In this document: positions 16,801 through 21,722 of the stretch, piece by piece | Numbering within the stretch: the stretch's first letter is position 1 | Layout of the letters: each line of letters starts with the position of its first letter | NCBI GenBank assembly: GCA_943704525.1 | Contig: CALSCQ010001376.1 | Location: forward strand, 1-21,722 | Length of the DNA: 21,722 nt | Direction: 5' to 3' | Source: Pigoraptor vietnamica | Lineage: Eukaryota > Opisthokonta > Filasterea | The notes under the pieces: model-generated | Databases searched by the model: none | What the model saw: only the letters and a program-made list of their open reading frames with translations | What the model was told of the DNA's origin: nothing | Position numbers and translations under genes: made by a program

Positions 16801-19335
16801 TCGTTTTCGTACGGCGGCGCCGTGTCCATCCTGCACGCGAACGGGACACAGGGCAACAGGATGATCTTCCAGCAGAACGCATTCCAGAGCAACTTTGCGG
16901 CGACGAACCAGTCGGGCTACGGCGGCGCGCTCAGCGTCGTGTTCGGCAGCGCCGGTCCCTCGTACTCGTGCGGATCCAATACGATCAACCTGCGTGCGAA
17001 CAACTTTGACAGCAACTTGATACGGAAGCTGCAGGTCAACGCCACCGCGGGCCTCTCGTACGCCGCGCTGGGCGGCGCCGTCTGCATCATCGGGTGTCCG
17101 GACGACATGGACCCCTCGACGGTCGGGCGCGGCACCTTCGTGCGTTGGCAGTACAAGACGACGACAAAGTCATCGGACGACACCTTCACGGACAACGAGG
17201 CCGGGTGCGTCGGGTGCTCCGGGGGCGCCTTCCACGCGACGAACGGCAACTCGTCGTTTGCGCGCGCGGTCTTTGCGTTCAACGTCGGCGGTTCGTACGG
17301 CGGCGCCATCAACACGGACGGCAATTCGGCGGGGCTCACGCTCGTCGACTCGGTCTTGGGTGGGAACGACGCATCGCGCGGCGGAAGGGAGCTCTACGCC
17401 GGCGGCGGGGGCGACCTCACCGTGCGCAACACGTCATTCGTCGCGAGCCAGCCGTCGCAGTCGTTTTTCGAGGTCCCCTACGGCGGGCGCCTCTCGATCG
17501 ACAATGCGTCGGTGCTCGCGTGTCCCGCCGGCAGCCAGCTCACGATGTCGACGCTCGATCCCTACATCACCGCGGACCCCCTCGGCGTGTACGTGAACCT
17601 CGTGACGAGCAGCGTGTACGGGTGCCTCGCGTGCCCCCGCAACTACTACGGCCTCGATGGCGGCTACTGGAAGGGCGCGATCGTGCGACCGGCCGAGTGC
17701 ATCGTGTGCCCCGTCGGCGCCGAGTGTCCGGATGGCGGGTCGAGCGTCCAGTCGCTCGCCGGGTACTGGTGCGGGTCGGTGACCACTCCCTCGCAGGACG
17801 GCGAATTCCTCGTGTGTTACGCGTGCCCGGAAGGTTATTGCTGCGCGGGGGACTCTTGCGACTGGCAGGCGCCGTGCATTGGCAACCGCACGGGGACGCT
17901 GTGCGGCTCGTGCCGGGAGGGGTACGGCGAGCTCCTCGGGAGCCTCGAGTGCGAGAGCGTCGACTCGTGCAACGGCGGGTACTGGATCGTCGTGCTCGTG
18001 TCTGCGGTCGTGTCTCTGATCATTATTGGACTGCTCGTGGGCCTCCCAATTGCCTCGACGGCGCTGTGGAAGTCGTTCTGGTACTTTGTGCAGATGCTCC
18101 CGCTCGTGCTCGACACGCAGGCGCTGCGGTTCGCCGGCGGACACCTGTGGTCCATCTTCACCTTCGAGCCCAACATTGGCGGGTACACGGTGTGTCCGTA
18201 CTCCGGCATGTCGACGGTCGCGCGCATCGCCATGGGTTACACGGTCCCCGTCGTCGCGATGGGGCTCGTGGCGCTGCTGTGGGTGGCGCACTTCCTGCTC
18301 GTCCGTCGTGGCCTCCGCGAGGACTTTGACTCGTACGTGGACTTTGAGAGCCTGATCAAGTTTGACCAGCGCGTGTACCGCGCCATGGAGTCCGCGGACA
18401 GCGACGGGTTTGCGTCGTTTCCCCTCCCGCGCGTGTCGTACCTCAACACGAAGCGCTCGGGCCGCTTTGCAAGGACCATGATGGGAATCGCACTGTTGGC
18501 GTATCTCCGCGTCGCCCTCACAACATTCAACCTCGTCAGCTGCACGCGCGTGTTTGGGTCGGACCGCCTGTTTCTCGAGGGCGACCTGCACTGCGGCGGG
18601 CACTGGTGGCAGTCGCTCGCCTTCTTCCTCATCGGTGCCGTGCTCATTCCTGTTCCCGCGGCGCTCGCGTACCTCCGCTACTGCGCACACAAGGACGGCG
18701 CGCGTCCCACGTGGTCGACGCGATGGGCCGTCGGCGTGCTCGAGGGCCCGTTCGTCCCCTCGCGCTGGTGGTGGGAGGTCGTCATCCTCTACCGCCGCAT
18801 TGTGCTTGCGGCGATGCGCGTTTTCATCTCGGACCCCTACTGGCGGTCGCTCGCCCTCGCGCTCGGCTGCCTGGCCGTGTTCGGCCTGAACGTGTACGCG
18901 GCGCCCTTTGCGAACGCCAACGCGCAGCGCGTGGAGAATTCGTTCCTCTTTGGGCTCGCGCTCATTGCGCTGCTCGCGTGCCGCGACGGCGCGTACGCGT
19001 CGTTTGGCGTCCCGGGCGGCGGCCGCATGGGCGAGTCGGCGTCGCGGTCTATCGCGAACGTGGAGATTGCGCTTGCGATTGCCCCCATGGCGATTACGCT
19101 GCTCGTCGTCCTCGCGCGCCTGTTCTGGGCGTGCACATGGGTGCGCGAGGTCAATTGGCCGCTCACCCGCTTCCACAAGTCGTTTGGCCCTAAGGACGCC
19201 CCGCCGTCGCCCTCTGGCGTCCCTGACGACGAGTACGACAGCGACGGCAGCGGCAACACGACGCCGTTTCACAGGACGGGGTCCATGGTGGACGGGTCGA
19301 TGGGCGAGAGAGTCTCGCTGCTGAAGAAGCAGTGA
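13809..19335 (+). CDS. Large surface protein: signal peptide, POMP-type beta-helix repeats, Cys-rich module, multi-pass membrane domain
   Basis: Exons 13809-13887 and 13958-19335 (GT-AG intron, phase 1) give about 1818 residues. The start at 13809 yields a clear signal peptide (MWYRRGS then a hydrophobic core to about VHAVQ). Residues about 30-160 include HDGTDGSDCG, typical of the start of pectin-lyase-like POMP domains, and a Ser/Pro spacer (SPSPSPS, PPPPPP). From about 160 to 1210 come some two dozen repeats with GGA(I/V/L) and F.SN or F.NN motifs, the polymorphic outer membrane protein signature, predicted to fold as a right-handed beta-helix outside the cell. Residues about 1240-1365 are Cys-rich (CLACP, CIVCPVGAECPDGG, GTLCGSCREGYG), like ephrin-receptor/GCC2-GCC3 modules. 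Then come about eight hydrophobic segments between 17983 and 19135 and a cytosolic tail with acidic and Ser-rich sequence (SPSGVPDDEYDSDGSG). This architecture is known from protist surface proteins. The ligand is unknown; adhesion or sensing is likely. Confidence 0.92.
14430..17520 (+). repeat. Degenerate POMP repeat region at protein level
   Basis: Repeated GGCGGCGCC (Gly-Gly-Ala) cores alternate with TTC-x-x-x-AAC or TCGAAC (F.SN, F.NN) motifs every 35-75 codons. Identity is in the codons of these motifs, not in long nucleotide blocks, so this is an old, diverged array. The repeated GC-rich words keep other frames open, which explains long spurious reading frames on the opposite strand. 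Confidence 0.88.
17602..17985 (+). other. Cys-rich membrane-proximal module of the surface protein
   Basis: This segment of about 128 codons carries around 20 cysteines in CxxC and C-x-G-x-x-C patterns between the beta-helix and the first membrane segment. It ends in the ESVDSCNGGYW motif just before the first hydrophobic helix. The pattern resembles the stalk modules that precede seven-to-nine-helix domains in other protist POMP proteins. Confidence 0.75.
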
Positions 19336-19479
19336 TTGCGTTGCTTGCGGCGCGTGTTTGCGTGCGCGTGCGTGTATAAATTGCTGCGTATGTTGTTCTG
19401 TGCGACAAGCTTGCTAAAGAAATTTTTGAAACGAAGAAACAAATCGCACACAATTCTGACGGCAATTGCCACTGTTTGT
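19336..19479. other. Short convergent spacer
   Basis: Only 144 bases separate the stop codons of the surface-protein gene and the F-box/WD40 gene. The spacer is AT-rich in its middle (19370-19460), with TATAAA at 19374-19379 and A-rich runs. The two transcripts probably overlap at their 3' ends or share the stretch for polyadenylation. Confidence 0.5.
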
Positions 19480-21429
19480 TCAGGACAGGCGCAACGCGAT
19501 GACCGCGCACGCAGTCGCCGCCGCCACCGTCGCGGCGGGCGTCGCGTCCCTGCACACGAGCGCGAGCACGTGACCAATCAACAGAGCCGCCATGAAACCC
19601 AGCGCGAGCGCCCTCGTGCGCTTCGATAGCCGCCAAAGAGGAGAGAGACCGGCCCGCAAGCGCGCGCGCACGACCGACTCTGTTCCGAACGGAACATTCC
19701 CCGCCGTTCGCTGTGCGGGGAACGAGACAATGGCCACGCGGCCGTCGCTGCCGCCCACAATCATGACGTCCTGTCCGCACGTCATCACGGTCGCCTGGAC
19801 GGGCACACGCACCGACCCAAGCACGGCCGCATCCGGCTGCTCCCCAAGCATGCGCGCCTCCACCGCCGTATCGCCACCCGCCTTTGCACACACCGCATAA
19901 CACAGACGCGTCGATCGAGCGCCACTTCTCCGCAGGGAGAGCGAGGCGGCACCATCCCGGTGCCCGAGTCCCAGCGGTTCGGCGACGGCCGCCGCGTGCG
20001 ACTGCGACGGACCCACGGCGAGCAAGACTGCGGCGCGATCGCACACGGCCTCGCTGACGAGCGCGGGCACGTCCACGCCCGCCAGCATCACGCGACCGTC
20101 GGCCTCCCCCACTCCAAAGTACTGCGACGCACCGGCGAAACTCACGCAACGGACGCGGTGCGGGAACAGCTTGAACGTGCGCAGCGACTCGATCGAAACC
20201 GCATCGGCTCCGGTGCGCTTGCTATGCGGGACGACGTGCAGGGCGAAAAGAGTCCCGTTGCCCGCCGCGTCGACGGCGGTCACGTGCCGCCTGTCTCCGA
20301 CGCCGCGATCGTCAAGCGACACGGCGAGAATGGCGTGGCAGGACGGCGTTCCGCACGAAGCGCGCGCGGGCGGCGGCGCATCGCTGCTATGTGTGGCCGC
20401 AGCACGGTCGGGATTGGGGTCCGCAGCCCGCGCCAAGGCCTGCGCACGCGCGAAGGAGCGCGACGATGGCGGCAGCACCCACGCCAAAATGACGCCGTCC
20501 CCGCCGCCCCCGACAACCACGTCGCACGCGTGCGACGAGGCCAGGCACGTGACGGCGCGCGTATGGCCGGGCAACACGGCGCATTCGAGCGCCTGTATGA
20601 CGGGGATGGCGCTTTCGACGGGGTATTCGCGCGAGGACGAACGGTGCGTGCGCTTGGGGGTGTAGAGGATCCCCGCCAGGTCCCACCACAGCGCACGGCG
20701 GTCCCAGCCGCCGGACACGAGCAACGCCGCGTGCGGGTTCCAGTGCAGGCTGCTGATGGAGTTCGTGTGCCCCTGCAGTATGCACACGCAGCAGTCTTGC
20801 AGCTGCACGTCCCACACGCGCACGCTGCAATCCGCCGACGACGTGGCCACAAACCGCGTGCACGCAGGAGACGCGCGCTTCGGGCGCGAGTCGCCCTCCG
20901 CGATGTCCTCGCCGCCGGACGATGCCGATGTCGACACGGACCGACGGCGACGTCGCAGCGTCGGAATGGAGCCCGGGTACCTGTGGGGGGTTGAACATTC
21001 ATAAGATTTCAGTGGACAAAATGTGATTGCGGTGACACACAAACGCGATGCGCACCTCACGAGAACACAGACGGCCGTGATGAGATTCCTGTGTGCGCGA
21101 ATGACGTGGACGCTCGACGCCCTCAAGTGGCGCACGTTATCTCGCTGCAGGCAGCGCATGCGAACCAGCGAACGCGCGTCGTCATCCTCGCGCTCGACAC
21201 AGTCGGCCGGCGCATCGGTGTGCGAAGGCCCGCCGCTCTCCGCCAAGGGAAACTCGAATGCCAGCACGCCGTTCCATACCCTGTGTCGCGCAGTGGACGA
21301 CCGCAGGATGCGGCAGAAACGCGATGCGCAGCGCTCCAGACCGAAAAGCGACGCCGCCGGCAGATATGCGAAGATGTGGAGGAGGATTTCGTCCGGCAAG
21401 TCGCACAAGCCACGGTGCGCCATTTCCAT
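19480..21429 (-). CDS. F-box/WD40 protein with C-terminal hydrophobic hairpin
   Basis: Likely substrate-recognition subunit of an SCF (Skp1-cullin-F-box) ubiquitin ligase. Exons 21429-21056 and 20980-19480 give 624 residues. The F-box is at about 9-48 (LPDEILLHIFAYLP, then SLFGLERCASRFCRIL). An Arg/Ser-rich linker follows, then WD40 repeats: SADCSVRVWDV, LQGHTNSISSLHWN with SGGWDRRALWWDL, LPGHTRAVTCLAS with GGGGDGVILAW, and weaker blades HVTAVDAAGNGTLFAL, HRVRCVSFAG and IVGGSDGRVAIVSF. The last 46 residues hold two hydrophobic segments (ALALGFMAALLIGHVLALVC and ATVAAATACAVIAL), so the protein is probably tail-anchored in a membrane. The start at 21429 places the F-box at the N-terminus; the frame remains open to an ATG at 21672, and that extension has no recognisable domain. 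The 75-base intron is a multiple of three without stops, so reading through it would add 25 residues. Its GTGCGC donor and CCCACAG acceptor support splicing. Confidence 0.87.
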   Translation of the reverse strand: MEMAHRGLCDLPDEILLHIFAYLPAASLFGLERCASRFCRILRSSTARHRVWNGVLAFEFPLAESGGPSHTDAPADCVEREDDDARSLVRMRCLQRDNVRHLRASSVHVIRAHRNLITAVCVLVRCASRLCVTAITFCPLKSYECSTPHRYPGSIPTLRRRRRSVSTSASSGGEDIAEGDSRPKRASPACTRFVATSSADCSVRVWDVQLQDCCVCILQGHTNSISSLHWNPHAALLVSGGWDRRALWWDLAGILYTPKRTHRSSSREYPVESAIPVIQALECAVLPGHTRAVTCLASSHACDVVVGGGGDGVILAWVLPPSSRSFARAQALARAADPNPDRAAATHSSDAPPPARASCGTPSCHAILAVSLDDRGVGDRRHVTAVDAAGNGTLFALHVVPHSKRTGADAVSIESLRTFKLFPHRVRCVSFAGASQYFGVGEADGRVMLAGVDVPALVSEAVCDRAAVLLAVGPSQSHAAAVAEPLGLGHRDGAASLSLRRSGARSTRLCYAVCAKAGGDTAVEARMLGEQPDAAVLGSVRVPVQATVMTCGQDVMIVGGSDGRVAIVSFPAQRTAGNVPFGTESVVRARLRAGLSPLWRLSKRTRALALGFMAALLIGHVLALVCRDATPAATVAAATACAVIALRLS

Positions 21430-21722
21430 CTCGCTCGTGACGAGCGAAAGAACGCAGTTTGAGAGGAAACGCAACTGCGCAAACAAGCGCTTTGTGGGCC
21501 GTCGAATCTCAATCTCAAGTCGCCGACACAAACGCAAGCAAGTCACGTGAGTTGTCCGGGCAGTTTCGCGGTTACCCTCACCAATCAACCCAACATGGAC
21601 GTCACGAGATAACTGAGGGACACCAGTGTCGTGCGAGAGTCGTATGCGACTGGAATACACCGCTCTGCTCAATACGACCCGACCCGTTGCCTTTTTGTAC
21701 TGCGGCTCTGACTCTCCGCTCG
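21430..21722. other. Upstream region of the F-box/WD40 gene
   Basis: Probable promoter and 5' UTR of the minus-strand F-box gene, cut by the window edge. It contains the AAGTCACGTGA element at 21540-21550 and a CCAAT box at 21579-21583. The sequence 21430-21672 is an open extension of the F-box frame without recognisable domains, so I treat it as non-coding. Confidence 0.5.
21540..21550. promoter_or_regulatory. Second AAGTCACGTGA element
   Basis: Eleven bases identical to 13442-13452, centred about 115 bases upstream of the F-box/WD40 start codon. An exact 11-base match at two promoters in a 21.7-kb window is suggestive of a shared factor of the bHLH-zip type, but this is untested. Confidence 0.35.

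Noticed and set aside
14695-16836. Open frame of 713 codons on the minus strand inside the surface-protein gene
   Set aside because: It is antisense to the POMP repeats, rich in Arg, His and Val with no domain, and stays open only because of the repeated GC-rich codons of the sense gene.
14430-17520. Recent gene transfer of POMP repeats from chlamydia-like bacteria
   Set aside because: The gene has a spliceosomal intron, host-like GC content and a multi-pass domain common to protist proteins, and no bacterial autotransporter barrel is present.
17434-19272. Open frame of 612 codons on the minus strand under the membrane domain
   Set aside because: Arg/Glu/His-rich composition without motifs; a shadow of the plus-strand coding sequence, which has clear membrane helices and cysteines.
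21430-21672. N-terminal extension of the F-box protein to 21672
   Set aside because: No domain or biased composition supports it, and F-boxes are commonly near the N-terminus. It cannot be excluded without transcript data.
1-21722. tRNA, rRNA, CRISPR arrays or transposable elements
   Set aside because: Looked for by eye on both strands; no cloverleaf-type conserved boxes, spaced identical repeats, terminal repeats or transposase motifs were seen. A covariance-model scan would be needed to exclude small RNAs.

Overview
The window is nuclear DNA of a flagellated, GC-rich single-celled eukaryote. Evidence for this is a split myosin motor gene, short spliceosomal introns (49 to 240 bases, nearly all starting GTG), a CFAP97D-type ciliary protein, an F-box/WD40 protein, a tyrosine-kinase-like (TKL) kinase, an MT-A70 adenine methyltransferase, and a large membrane protein of polymorphic-outer-membrane-protein (POMP) repeats. 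A myosin with six IQ motifs and a DIL tail next to these families would suit an apusomonad-like (Thecamonas-type) flagellate or another free-living protist. That placement is inference only. There is no sign of prokaryotic operons, insertion sequences, CRISPR, rRNA or tRNA genes.

Layout. (1) 1-5600, plus strand: 3' part of a class V-type myosin, with nine visible exons rebuilt here (motor, six IQ motifs, coiled coils, globular tail). (2) 5601-5973: convergent intergenic region with an AT-rich palindrome. (3) 5974-7902, minus: intronless CFAP97D-like gene with a long, highly repetitive charged tail. (4) 7903-8525: its upstream region, with a GA microsatellite and a candidate X-box. (5) 8526-11181, minus: 11-exon TKL-type protein kinase with a probable N-terminal membrane segment. 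(6) 11182-11586: intergenic. (7) 11587-13210, minus: 7-exon MT-A70 methyltransferase that looks like the AMT1/MTA1 DNA 6mA subfamily. (8) 13211-13808: divergent promoter with a pair of E2F-like sites, CACGTG boxes and a hairpin that contains the next gene's start codon. (9) 13809-19335, plus: a two-exon gene of about 1818 codons for a signal peptide, a POMP beta-helix, a Cys-rich module and a multi-pass membrane domain. (10) 19336-19479: short convergent spacer. (11) 19480-21429, minus: two-exon F-box/WD40 protein ending in a hydrophobic hairpin. (12) 21430-21722: its upstream region.

The genes are unrelated housekeeping or cell-biological genes and form no operon. Functional themes are actin-based transport, flagellum, signalling, epigenetic DNA or RNA methylation, cell surface, and ubiquitin ligation. 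Exon boundaries were set by hand from reading-frame phase and conserved family motifs; every join listed keeps the frame. The most interesting points are the AMT1-like methyltransferase with an in-frame 27-base microexon and E2F-like promoter sites, the start-codon hairpin with a uORF, three GC-AG introns confined to one gene against otherwise GTG donors, and the membrane-anchored F-box/WD40 architecture.
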